A stretch of DNA of 64,000 nt from Litsea cubeba (lineage: Eukaryota > Streptophyta > Magnoliopsida > Laurales > Lauraceae), in NCBI GenBank assembly GCA_012931725.1, contig CM022949.1, forward strand, positions 30,023,235 to 30,087,234, written 5' to 3'. Below, in pieces: positions 34,491-45,481 of the stretch (the stretch's first letter is position 1; every line of letters starts with the position of its first letter). The notes beneath the pieces were generated by a model, which was not told where the DNA came from, ran no database searches, and saw only the letters and a list, made by a program, of their open reading frames with translations. Both the position numbers and the translations under genes were made by a program.

Positions 34491-36180
34491 ACATCGTTTG
34501 TTCTTAGTTTTGCTTCATTAATAAATTGCATGGTATTCTTTTTCTCTTTTTTTTTGTTTTGTTTTTTTCAGCAGCTCAATTTTCACATTGTGCTGAGTGT
34601 AACTTATCATTGTAGGTAAATCCTGCCAAGTATAACAGCATATTCTCAGGTTTCAGTATCCTTCTAAGGAACAAGGCCCTTCTGCCCTTTGGAGAGGGTG
34701 GGGTGGCAAGTTCTTTGGATATGGTGCTCAAGGTGGCTGTAAGTTTGGCTTGTATGAGTACTTTAAAAGGCTGTATATGGATGTATTGCCTCACCAAAAT
34801 AGGAGTGCCATATACTTCCTCAGCAGTGCATCTGCCCAAGTAATTGCAGATATTGCTTTATGCCCATTTGAAGCTGTCAAAGTCCGTGTCCAGACAGAAC
34901 CAAAGTTCGGAAAAGGCTTGATTGACGGCTTCCCAAGGCTATATGCCACAGATGGATTGTCTGGGTACTAACTTTAACCCCTGGTTGTTTTCTGTTTGGA
35001 TTCCTTTTTTTTGTCTGGTAATTGAGTTGAAGACGCCTGTATTTTCTCTTTGGTTGCAGGTTTTACAGGGGGCTTGTTCCGCTTTGGAGTCGGAACCTGC
35101 CATGTAAAAAAATCTCCTTGAATTTATTTTTGTTCTATCCAATATTTGGATATTAATTAAGTGATTGTCTGACGTGTGTCTGACATGGGTTCTAGATAAG
35201 GAAATCGTTTAAGAAAATGGAGTTTCTTTGGTACATTGAATATTCTTAATTTTTGTTATGCAATTGTTTTTTATTGACATCTGTCCCTGTTTACAGCTAT
35301 CTGATCTGTGATAATCTTCACATACTTCCTTTAGAACTCATTGGGATGTGTCCATTTAGGTGTTGTTTGGCAAGTCTACCTTTTGTGTCTATTTGATGTA
35401 AAATTGATTAAAATAGATGTTTGGGTGCTTTAGACTGTTTGGCAAAGTTTGTGGATTTCAATCAATTTAGGACCTTTTTCCTCTTTTTCAAAAGCAACCA
35501 AAAGGTAACTTTTTCAAATAGACATGCATCTCTGAAGTAATCAGAGATTTTTTGCCTTTTCTTTTCACAAGTTTGCCTATATGACTTTTATGATATGACA
35601 AGTTTGTTTGTACCGCTTTTACTGTATGACAACTTTTCCCATATAATTTATACAGTACGGCGAGTTTACTTTTTCGAATTGAATCAGACATATTGAAAAG
35701 TCTATCTAATTGAAACAATTCTATTGTAATTAGATCTATTTGAATCAGCTCTGAACAGATACTTTGCCCATGTTTGGCATCTCTATTTCCTACCTCTACT
35801 TGTCTAAAGTGGGTAGAGGTATGAAAAATGAGCGTTTGACACACGATACTACCCTCTGCCCGTTTTAGAGAACTCAAGGCAAATCCTCTTAAAATGAACT
35901 GCCCCAATTCTGGGCTTGTGAAAATAAGAGCTTTGACTTCTTTTTTTTTTATGGCCCTTTTTTTATGGCTCTATTTTTTATGGCTTTGTTTTGGATGCTC
36001 TGTCTAAATAAGAGTAGAGATACCAAACAGGCCTAGCTTCCTCATTCTCCTTAGTAAAAGGTACAAATACTATGCAACATTCTGGTTATGCCCTCTTGAA
36101 ACACTGACATAACAGTGTCGTTCATATTGTAAGTTTTTTTTTTTGTGCGTGCGTGCGTGCGTGCGTGTGTGCGTGCGTGC

Positions 36181-36219
<39 letters not shown>

Positions 36220-37267
36220 TGCCTGATTATGCTAGGAAACCCTGAAATAGGTTTTAAGCATGGGTTTGACTGTTCTGAATCCTTGAAGTAATCCAATTGG
36301 ACTTGGCTCCTCAAGAACTTGTCTTACCTGTTTAGTGGTGTGTCCAAATCTTACACTGATGCAGCATTACATGATTATATCCACTTTGAACTTGCATAGA
36401 GAGGTGAAAATTTCTCCCACGAGTGGACTGCATGTGTGGTCCAGCACTATTGGGGGCGGGCCCGCGGGGGTGAAGCACTTTGATCGGCGTACCCCCTTCA
36501 CACTCGCAATCTCCCCATTACCTGGAACCAGACCTAGTTTTACACTTATGAATTTTCTCATTGTTGGATTGAAACTAAAAAAATCTGTAGATTAAAGACT
36601 GTTAAATTTACAGTTTTTAAATCATATGAATAGTGTGTAGTTTGGTCATAGGTGAAAACTCCCTGTATTCATACTGTCCACAACCTCAGTTCTGAAGTGG
36701 TGGTGGACGCTTACTTCCATAGAAATGCCTAGAACTTTTTACTCAAGTCTACTCTTATTTATTTCCTTTTTATAACTTCCCTTTATTGAGACCACATTTT
36801 TTGCTGAACTGGATGTGTTTTTAGAAGTAACTGGTTATATGCTGTCTGTATAAAACCTTTTTGTTAGCTCATCATCTCTTTGGAGAATATCATTTTTCTT
36901 AATTCTAACCTTTCTAAAAATTTGTGTTGGCAGTTTCTATCCTTATGTTTTCTACATTTGAGCATACTGTGGACGTTTTATATCGCGATGTTATTCGAAG
37001 AAGAAAAGAGGATTGCTCGAGAGCTCAACAGCTTGGGGTGACATGTCTAGCTGGCTATGCAGCTGGTGCCATTGGTACGGTTATCTCAAATCCTGCAGAC
37101 AACATTGTTGCCTCTCTTTATAATAAGAAGGCAGATAACGTAATGCAGGTATAATCTGTTGATTAATCTCTCAGCGGTTAAATTTAGTTTCATACTGAAA
37201 TTTGTGGTATTTTTAAGAAAACCTTTATATAGCTCAAAGGTTTCGTTGAACGGTTGCAACGATGAGC

Positions 37268-37348
<81 letters not shown>

Positions 37349-40300
37349 ATTTGCAAGCTGTTATCTCTGATCTCTTGAAGGTTGTACTTGATACTGGATC
37401 CTCCACACTTGCAGGCTGTTAAGAAGATTGGGCTTGTCAATTTGTTTACGAGAAGTCTTCCTATTCGGATAACTATAGTGGGACCTGTTATAACGATGCA
37501 ATGGTTATTCTATGACACTATCAAAATGTTAACTGGATTGTAAGTGTATCTTGCTTAGTAAAACTTCAAGAAAATATCTTATTATTTTAATGATTTAGTC
37601 AATATTTTTGTAGTATGTCAAGATAACTCATGATATTTACTTGAAGTCCTATTTCACAGGAATCATGCATTCTGTAAGTCATCAAATGTTTAATTCACTA
37701 AGGTGTCCATTGCCCAATTATGTAGCTGTAATTTGGCAATTTAGACCATTGATCTGATGGAACCCATTATGGATGGAGGATGACCCCAAGTCCTTTACTG
37801 AAAGATTGGCATTTACTTTCTTCTTTTTCTTTTTCTTTTGAGGATTTTACCAAAAAAAAAAAAGAAGAAGAAAAACAAATTAGATGCACCCCCTAGACCA
37901 AAAGGGCCAATTTAGTTTCCTTTGCACCAAACCGGTCTTCCTGCCAAAAAATCCTTTTTTTTTCAAGTATTTTTTCGAGGGTCGATATCGACCCTCCACA
38001 GGCGGAAAAAGCAATTTTCCGTCATTTATCGACCCTCCACAGGCGGAAAAAGCAATTTTCCATCATCTTCTTCCTTCCTCCTCTCTTCCCCAAACCCAAT
38101 CCAATGGGGAAGAATAATATGAGGATTCACCTTGAGGAAGAAGAATTGAAGAACCTAATAGGTTCAGTTATCGTGGAAGAATCAGCCACTATGAACATGA
38201 GTATGGACCTTGTTTTTGGTAGGATCAAGCACCTGAGGTAGAGCTCGAAGGTCAACTAGGAGCGATCAATTCCGTAACGTTCATTCTGCACAATCCCAAG
38301 GGCAAAGATGGACTTCTTGATTGTGGGACCTGATGATAGATGGACAGATTGGCTTTGGATCATGCCACACTTCAAATTTCCGAGAAAGGTATCTCCTCTC
38401 TTTTTGACTGAATATATGTTTGAGAGGATCGGTTATGCTTCTTTATTTAGAGAGGGAGAGGCATAACAACTCACACGGGGATCCCTCATCCTACCATTTG
38501 TCAAGGGGAGATAAAAGAGAGATTTGAATCAAATGAATTTCAATAAACCAATGTCAGGATCATCTTCTGTTGTTAATTAGTTGATGTCAAGAGAATGTCC
38601 TTGCAGTTGTTATACAAAGCTATCAGTAGGACAATGGCTTCGTCTTGTAATCAACACCACTGAATCGTCTTCTAATAGACATAGCCATGCCGATCTCAAT
38701 CTCCCTCTCATGGAGGACCCTAAATCTAAATCTTACCTTACAGGATTCATCATCTTCATCCTAATGACACCATTTTGTTCATGGTCTACCAGTGCATCTT
38801 GCATGTGTGGTGCAGTCAGTGCCAACAGTTCGGGCTCCCTTATAGTAGCCAGTTACCACCACCAGAAGAACAACTGCTGAGCAGCCCAAACAATTCTTTC
38901 ATTTCAGCTTATTCCTGCTGCCCCCATGATGACAGATCTAACTTAGTCCATGAAAGGCTCCTCTTCCTCAGGGTGAATCCTCATATTACTCTTCCCCATT
39001 GGACTGGGTTCGGGGAAGAGAGGAGGAAGGAATAAGATGAAGGAAAACTGCTTTTTTCGCTTGCTGCCCTCACCTGCTTAGTAGGGGAGGGTCAATATCG
39101 ACCTTGTCCTGTTTTAGGGAGGGTCGATATCGACCCTCGAAAAAATAGGTTAAAAAATGGATTTTTTTTGCGGGAAGACCAGTTTGGTTTGAGGGAAAAT
39201 AAAGTTGACTTATTTGGTATAGGGTTCATCTAGTGTGTTTTTATTTTTATTTTTTATTAAATCCTCTTTTCTTTTTCACCCCATTTCTTACTAGACCATT
39301 TTTGGTGCCTGTGTTCTTTTCTTTTAACCATCTATTTTTGCCATTAATTAAAGAATTTTTGTAGTCTTTCAATCAGGAAGATTTTTGGGTATCCACATCA
39401 CAGTAACGCAAATTGAATTATGTTAAAGGCCATGCCTTTTCTTTTTTTTTTCTTTTTGTTTTCAGTTAATACTCTGGATTATCATTAATGAGTAAAGAAC
39501 TTCTGAAAATTCTCGCTTTGGTGCATGTTAATTCCATACACCTCTTTAACTGCCCTGAGCATTAGGACCAAATTCTGAGCATGTTAGATTACAAGATGAA
39601 ACTTTATTTTTTTTAAATGTATGATGCTTTGATAACCTTTCGAGAAAGGATCATTATGTTGTGTTTGGTTAGATTACACAATGAAACTTGATTGTTTTAT
39701 TGTATTTGTATGTAGTAGTTTTACAAGATGCCAAGACACCTATGGAAAAAGGATATTTAGGTTGTGTTTGATTGCTAATTTAAGCAGCATCATACCCATC
39801 TCCCTGACATTTTGAGCCTGTTTGTTTCATGTAATTGAATATGTAAGGATTGTAAGACTGAAAGACTTTTATTTGTTAAAAAGGGTAAAATTGAAGAAGC
39901 AAATGTTAATTTTCAAAAATGACCATCAAATTATTTCCCCTCTAATGGAAAACATCAAATTATCTCCCCTCTAAGGGGGGTGGGAAATGGATACCCAGCC
40001 ACCACACTTGTAATTCAAATCCTAGGAAAGTGACGGTTGCATCTATGTTGGTACATTATATCTTCCATCCCTCAACTCATATCCTTCATCCCTCTCCTCT
40101 TTAATAATCCTTTGGTGGAGCTCATTGGACCATGAATCCCCATATATTCATTACTAACAAACAATCCCTCAGCAAATTCTGAGTTTATTCCCACAGTTTT
40201 TTAGCAGCCCACAGCCTAGTTTCTGCTGTACTATGCCTAAACTGAATTATTTGTATTCAACCCTCTCACCCTGCTTTCCTGGCTTGGCTTCCCGTCAAGT

Positions 40301-40771
40301 GGTCTGATCTCCACTAAATTTTGCAACCAAAAAGGCTATTATAATATTTATAACAACTGCACTCTTACTGATATGGTAATAATGTTGCATTGAGTTTTTG
40401 AGGAACTTATTTTGGGTTTCCTACTGAAGAGAGTTCGGTATTAACTGACCTACGAGATCCAGGAATTTCAGGTGTGCACTTCTTTGTGGTCCCACACTCC
40501 CACTTGATAATTGGATCCAGGTCTAACTTGATAATATGTCTAATAATTCGGTAACCAATCCAGCTTTGGCCAGATTGTTGACTGCCTTAAATTTTCATCT
40601 CCCAACAGTCACTCTTGAATCACGCATGATCATTATTCAATTCTTTATCAGTTTTAATTTGAGTTCTCTTCCCTGAAGTGAAATTAAGATTTTTTTTTCC
40701 TATGGAAATGTTTCAGGCCAACAAGTGGAGGTGCTGACAGTTATTTGGAAGAAGCTGTGAGCGCCGGTTAA
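32953..40771 (+). CDS. Mitochondrial phosphate carrier (SLC25/PHT3 type), copy A, 1-bp deletion
   Basis: Six exons with GT-AG borders can be traced: 32953-33108, 34616-34964, 35060-35103, 36934-37148, 37415-37539 and 40717-40771. Exon phases join correctly except for one base missing near 34668 in exon 2 (LLR then EQG is expected; copy B still has the base). With that exception the gene would encode about 314 residues, the usual family length. The carrier signatures are PLDVLKV in exon 1, PFEAVKVR in exon 2 and a degenerate PADNIV in exon 4, one per tripartite repeat. FYRGLVPLWSRNLPFS links exons 3 and 4. Family members import phosphate into the mitochondrial matrix across the inner membrane. 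The sequence resembles the plant PHT3;3-like branch, but that assignment is from memory of motifs. Introns hold a MITE, microsatellites and a foldback element. The start is the first in-frame ATG. Confidence 0.8.
35765..36032. mobile_element. Probable Tourist-like MITE in carrier intron 3 (copy A)
   Basis: The inverted ends are GCCCATGTTTGGCATCTCTA and, reverse-complemented, GGCCTGTTTGGTATCTCTA. They are similar in style to PIF/Harbinger MITE ends. The same element is present in copy B at about 50178-50397, so it predates the duplication. The target duplication is unclear. Confidence 0.5.
36144..36218. repeat. (GCGT)n/(GT)n microsatellite
   Basis: GTGCGTGCGTGC passes into a pure GT run inside carrier intron 3. 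Copy B has only a T run at the equivalent place (about 50504-50520), so the array expanded or was lost after duplication. Confidence 0.9.
37271..37343. repeat. (TC)36-type microsatellite in carrier intron 4
   Basis: A pure TC run of about 72 bp lies 71 bp before the exon 5 acceptor. Copy B has only CTCCCCCTCTTTCC at the same position (51610-51623). Confidence 0.95.
37821..39280. mobile_element. Foldback/MULE-like element in carrier intron 5 (copy A)
   Basis: Two arms of about 320 bp, 37821-38143 and 38961-39280, are inverted copies. For example, CCAATGGGGAAGAATAATAT and GAGGATTCACC on the left match the reverse complement of 38971-39005. GAGGGTCGATATCGACCCTC occurs at both inner flanks. The loop of about 800 bp holds exon-like sequence, including an ATG frame MGKNNMRIH with an acidic run, and a CCGAGAAAG|GTATCT donor-like site. 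The outer arm sequence is related to the element at 6070-6825. No transposase is seen. Intron transcripts would contain a long hairpin. The copy at 52064-53475 shows the insertion predates the tandem duplication. Confidence 0.65.
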
Positions 40772-42381
40772 TATCAAGATATTATAATTTGTTTATTCTA
40801 TTGGAGGAACATCTGAAGTTTAACTCACACCATGTGAATCTTGGTTTTAGCATTGCACATATCACCGCAAACATGGAAAAAGACCAGAATTACCTTGCTC
40901 TGTTACCAAAAACAATAGTATAGCACTGGTTACATATGCTCTTTCCCATCTTTCTATTGTCTTCCCCTGCATTTTGTTGGCAGGTCGCCTTTTGTTTTTT
41001 AATAGAATTTGTTTATTTTGTTGGAAGGTGCTATATGATCTTGTAAGGGGTAAACTCGTTTCTGCTTTAAGCCAGTGGTCCATGGCAGTTCTCTTTGTGT
41101 AATGGGCTACAACAATGTGTTGTGTATAAGCAGGTGGGGGAATGAAAGAAAGTGCCTATTTCTTGGTAATTGGCTATCTTTATGATATAAACAGCTATTG
41201 TAATAAAGGTTTGGTATAAACCATTCAAAAATAAATAAATAAATAAATGAAGGTTTGGGTCATTTGCACCATTGCCTGTGTAGTATTCTGGTAGATGGCC
41301 ATGTTCTGGATTAGATGAGACCAGTCCTGGATTGCTCGATGCCTTAATAACCATTACGATCTATTGAAATTAAAGCAGGTTTTACAAGGCCATCTAATGC
41401 TGAGTAGAAGATTTGTTTTGATCCTCATTGGTGGAGGATTTTCTCTAACAGTGGGCTGCAAATTGTAATAAGCACTCAGGCGGTGCGGGTGCTGCTGAAT
41501 TGTATGCCTACAGTGGGTTTGTGTAGGGTGGGATGGGTGTTGGTGTGTGGATGTCTCTGGGAAGAAGAAAAGGGGGAAATGCAAAGTTGTTATTATGGTT
41601 AAGTATTGGCAAAAAAGAAAAATATTGCCCTGACCCATGATTTAATTAAGCCTCAAAGCTTAGTGTCTCGTAACTACGCATCTTTGTTACCCATTTTGGA
41701 TAAGTGGAGGTCGGATGAGTGTCAATTTAGCTTGATGGGTTAGAACTTGTTTCGACACCAAACTTTGGGCAAGCCGACTTGAATCGGTTGGTTACTGAGG
41801 CGTGTGAGTTTTGAAGGATCTGATGGGATCCATCTGGTTTGGCTCATTAACCTTGTGATTCAAGTTGACTTTCAGACATTTTGAACATTGACATCAAGGA
41901 TTGCAACTGAGGCACAGCCCATGTTCTTATTAGGCAAAATTGGTCCCAGATTTAGATCATTGGAGGATTAATGAAATTTGTAATGAACAGAAAGATAGGT
42001 GCCCTCTGATTGGGGCTGCTCCATAAAAAAAAAAACCCACTTTTCCACCATTTCCTCAGTCTCCACCTCCCCCCATTGAATTTTGCAAATCCCCAAAGAT
42101 AAAGAAGTGCCTGAGTTATAAGGAGTGAGAGTGACTCCTTCTGGGTGTTTTCCAAACCTGAAATGCAATGACTACTCCTATTTAGGAATCCTCACGGAGG
42201 ATAGCATGGTTTCAAAAATAAAAGAATCCTCTAGATAAATTAAGGATTCCTCTCTTTTTACGAAACATGCACTAAAAGGTTAGCCCAACTGAGCAAGACA
42301 TTGGTAATTGGCAAATAAGAAAGTTGCGCCGGGTCAAGTCATGTTCTAGCCATTAATTTTTGTTAAAGTTAGTTCCTTATG

Positions 42382-42560
42382 GGCCCAAGAGATTGGCCGA
42401 GTGGTCCGGACCACGGTTCCTTTCTTCCGGAGCTAGAGGTCCTGGTATCGATCCTAGGTTCCCCCCTCTTCAAGAACCGAAGGTTGGATCTACTAGTGCT
42501 ACCACCTGGGGGCCACCGGAATTTTACCGGACTTTTTAACGGGCCAAGAGGGATTAAGTC
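42382..42560 (+). mobile_element. tRNA-derived SINE near the PPR promoter, copy A only
   Basis: The A-box-like TGGCCGAGTGGT at 42394-42405 and the B-box-like GGTATCGATCC at 42444-42454 are about 50 bp apart. The body matches the minus-strand SINE at 14641-14806. Flanks read GCCCAAGAGATTGG at 42384-42397 and GCCCAAGGGATTGG after the insert, a possible target duplication. Copy B has unrelated or degenerate sequence here (about 55830-55890), so this is not a simple clean insertion. It lies about 85 bp upstream of the TATA box of the PPR gene. Confidence 0.55.
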
Positions 42561-42642
42561 TAGCCCAAGGGATTGGATTTCCTTTCCCTCTACTTTTAAA
42601 CGTCCTCTACATCCAACAGGGGCCAGGCCACGACTAGTTTGG

Positions 42643-42650
42643 TATATAAA
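42643..42650 (+). promoter_or_regulatory. TATA box of PPR gene copy A
   Basis: TATATAAA is followed by AACCCCGCC, 111 bp before the chosen ATG. It is conserved in copy B. A 10-codon upstream ORF (ATG at 42705, stop at 42735) lies in the presumed leader and is also conserved. Confidence 0.6.
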
Positions 42651-42760
42651 AACCCCGCCTTTGACATTTGATTCGAATGCTTCCCGGGAAACAACCCAAC
42701 TGAAATGGCAAGGATATCTTTATACTTGCGACTGTGACCGACCGTCCACTCCCAATTCCC

Positions 42761-45481
42761 ATGGTTAGAATTTCATGGCCACGCTCAAAACCCATCTCAC
42801 CACAACTCCATCCCACTTCCTCTTCCTCCCAACAAATGCCCCTAAAAAACGCCATGGATTCTCTCTACACAGAGAATTCTTACATGGGTCTTTCCCAAAA
42901 ATTCTCAGAAGCCATGTCTTCCTGCGCAAATCTCCGGTCAATGCCCGGTGCCCGGAAACTCCATGCCCAGATCATTTCCATTGGCCTGGAATCCTCGATT
43001 TTCCTCCAGAACCACCTCATGAACATGTACTCAAATTGTGGGTCCATAGATGATGCTCGTCGCGTCTTTGATGGCATCACCGAACCGAATGTGTTCACTT
43101 GGAATACCATGATCACTGGATTTTCAAATTCAGGAAGGTTGAGAGAAGCGCGGAATATGTTTGATGAAATGCCGGAGAGGGATTCTGTTTCTTGGAATGC
43201 AATGATGACAGCACATTTCAGACATGGGGAGTGCAAGGAAGCTGTTAAGCTCTTTGTTTCGATGATTCGGTTTGGTAGTTTCAGGCCGGATCCGTTTACT
43301 TTGGCCGGTGCTATGAAGGCCTGTGGTGGGATTCGGTTTCTTGGGTTGGGCCGTCAGCTGCATTGTTTGTCATTGAAATTTGAATTTGCTAATGAAACTT
43401 ATATCAGAACAGCTGTCCTTGATATGTACGTCAAATGCGAGGCCATGGAGCTCGCAAGTCAAGAGTTTGAAAGGATGGTCAATCCAAGTCTGTTCTGTTG
43501 GAATAGTATGATCATGGGTTATTCGAAAGCATCTGGTATAAACCATGCGCTTGAATTGTTTTATCAGATGCCTGAACGAGACATTGTTTCTTGGAACACG
43601 GTGATTTCAATCTTGTCACAACATGGCTGCGGGACCAGAACTCTTTCCATGTTTGTAGAGATGCAGAATCAAGGTTTCAAACCAAATTCTATGACTTATG
43701 CTAGTGTCCTGAGTGCATGTGCGAGTGTGCTTGATCTTGGATGGGGTAAACATCTCCACGCTCGCATTGTTCGATTAGAGTCAAGCATAGATGTTTTTGT
43801 GGGCAGTGCTTTGGTCAATATGTATGCGAAATGCAGCTGCTTAGAAGCTGCAAAGCAGATGTTTGACTCCTTACCTGACCATAACACGGTGTCATGGACT
43901 TCCATTATCGGTGGATTTGCACAATCTGGGCTCGAGGACGAAGCTCTAGTGTTGTTTAATAAAATGAGAGAGGCAGCTTTTGCTTCTGATCAATTCACCC
44001 TTGCTACCGTTCTAGGAGCTTGTTCAAGTATAAAGAATCTAACACTTGGGGTTCAGTTCCATGCTTATACAGTAAAGATAGGGTATGAATCAACAGTTCC
44101 AGTTGCTAATGCTCTTCTGACAATGTATGCAAAGTGTGAAAGTGTTCAGATGGCAGACCTAATCTTCCAGTCAATGCCCACAAGAGACATAATTTCGTGG
44201 ACAACAATGGTTACGGCTTATTCTCAGATGGGGGACATCAGTAACGCCCTTGCATTATTCAATATGATGCCTGAAAGGAACATTGTTACTTGGAACTCTA
44301 TGTTGGCCGCGTATATACAGCATGGTCTTGCAGAGGAGGGTCTCAAAATGTATATTCGGATGCTAAGAGAAGCAGATGTGAAATCTGATTGGATTACATT
44401 CACAAGTTTGCTCAGTGCATGTGCTGATTCAGCGGCATTAAGACTAGGTAACCAAATTGTAAGTCAGAGCATTAAAAGTGGGTTTGGTCATGATGTCTCT
44501 GTAGCAAATGGGATCGTCACCATGTACTCAAAATGTGGAAGGATTGAAGAAGCACGGGAAATTTTCAACTTGATTCCTGTTAAAGATTTGGTTTCTTGGA
44601 ATGCAATGATCACTGGATACGCTCAAAATGGCCTAGGGAGACAAGCAATTCAGATCTTCGAGGACATGCTTAAGATGGGAACAAAACCGGATTATGTAAC
44701 TTATATTGCTGTGTTATCAGGTTGCAGCCATTCAGGTCTCGTTTCTGAAGGGCAATATTATTTCACATCCATGACTAAAGATCATAGCATTTCACCTAGA
44801 CCCGAGCATTTTGCTTGTATGGTAGATCTTCTTGGCCGTGCTGGTTATCTAGAACAGGCTAAAATGATGATAGACGAGATGCCTATCCAACCAACTGCTG
44901 CTGTATGGGGAGCTTTGCTCGGTGCTTGCCGAATTCATGGCAATACAAAACTTGCAGAATGTGCAGTGAAGCATCTATTTGAGTTGGATTGGAAGGATTC
45001 TGGAAGTTATGTGCTGTTGGCAAATACCTATGCAAATGCAGGTAAATTGGATGATGTTGCAGAGGTGAGGAAACTGATGAGGGAAAGAGGAATCCAAAAG
45101 AACCCCGGTTGTAGCTGGATTGAAGTTGATAACAGAATTCACGTGTTTACTGTAGATGATACAAGCCACCCACAGATCGGTGATGTTCACAGAAGGCTGG
45201 ATGAGGTTCTTATGAAGATAGAAGAAATGGGGTATGTGATCGATACCAGTAGTTATAGATCTCGGAGCCATCACAGTGAGAGGCTTGCTGCTGCTTTTGG
45301 ATTGCTCAGCTTGCCTATTTGGATGCCCATACACATTATGAAAAACCTTCGAATCTGTGGTGATTGTCACAAAGTGATAAAGTTAATGTCCCTTGTTACT
45401 GCAAGGGAGTTGATCGTGAGGGATGCTACCCGTTTCCATCACTTTAAAAATGGAGCTTGCTCTTGCAGGGATTACTGGTGA
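42761..45481 (+). CDS. PLS-class PPR protein with E and DYW domains, copy A
   Basis: This is an intact, intronless 906-codon gene, the usual structure for land-plant PPR genes. From about residue 50 to 690 it has tandem 31-36-residue PPR motifs (e.g. SWNAMITGYAQNGLGRQAIQ, WNSMIMGYSKA, SWTSIIGGFAQSG). E/E+ motifs follow (WGALLGACRIHGN, NPGCSWIEV) and then a DYW domain of about 100 residues. That domain keeps HSE (about 838-840), CGDCH (866-870) and the ending CSCRDYW. DYW proteins act in mitochondria or chloroplasts, where PPRs read RNA bases and the deaminase-like DYW domain supports C-to-U editing. The target is unknown here. I chose the first ATG in frame (MVRISWPRSK); nine upstream codons are open but begin with GTG. 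The linker between GYVIDT and HSE is about 10 residues shorter than usual. The gene is duplicated at 56100-58820. Confidence 0.95.
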   Translation: MVRISWPRSKPISPQLHPTSSSSQQMPLKNAMDSLYTENSYMGLSQKFSEAMSSCANLRSMPGARKLHAQIISIGLESSIFLQNHLMNMYSNCGSIDDARRVFDGITEPNVFTWNTMITGFSNSGRLREARNMFDEMPERDSVSWNAMMTAHFRHGECKEAVKLFVSMIRFGSFRPDPFTLAGAMKACGGIRFLGLGRQLHCLSLKFEFANETYIRTAVLDMYVKCEAMELASQEFERMVNPSLFCWNSMIMGYSKASGINHALELFYQMPERDIVSWNTVISILSQHGCGTRTLSMFVEMQNQGFKPNSMTYASVLSACASVLDLGWGKHLHARIVRLESSIDVFVGSALVNMYAKCSCLEAAKQMFDSLPDHNTVSWTSIIGGFAQSGLEDEALVLFNKMREAAFASDQFTLATVLGACSSIKNLTLGVQFHAYTVKIGYESTVPVANALLTMYAKCESVQMADLIFQSMPTRDIISWTTMVTAYSQMGDISNALALFNMMPERNIVTWNSMLAAYIQHGLAEEGLKMYIRMLREADVKSDWITFTSLLSACADSAALRLGNQIVSQSIKSGFGHDVSVANGIVTMYSKCGRIEEAREIFNLIPVKDLVSWNAMITGYAQNGLGRQAIQIFEDMLKMGTKPDYVTYIAVLSGCSHSGLVSEGQYYFTSMTKDHSISPRPEHFACMVDLLGRAGYLEQAKMMIDEMPIQPTAAVWGALLGACRIHGNTKLAECAVKHLFELDWKDSGSYVLLANTYANAGKLDDVAEVRKLMRERGIQKNPGCSWIEVDNRIHVFTVDDTSHPQIGDVHRRLDEVLMKIEEMGYVIDTSSYRSRSHHSERLAAAFGLLSLPIWMPIHIMKNLRICGDCHKVIKLMSLVTARELIVRDATRFHHFKNGACSCRDYW

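Noticed and set aside
35488..35907. 139-codon minus ORF in carrier intron 3, present in both duplicates (also 49898-50317)
   Set aside because: It lies in an intron and partly in a MITE, has no recognisable domain, and its preservation is explained by the recent tandem duplication.
42382..42460. tRNA gene at the A-box/B-box-like sequence
   Set aside because: There is no acceptor stem or anticodon arm, the A-to-B spacing fits a SINE promoter, and a second diverged copy with a poly(A) tail exists at 14641.
42775..43053. 92-codon ORF (MATLKTHLTTTPSHFLF...) overlapping the PPR start in another frame, conserved in copy B at 56114
   Set aside because: Conservation between recent duplicates is automatic. 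It lies wholly inside the PPR coding sequence and its later part follows the PPR codons out of frame.
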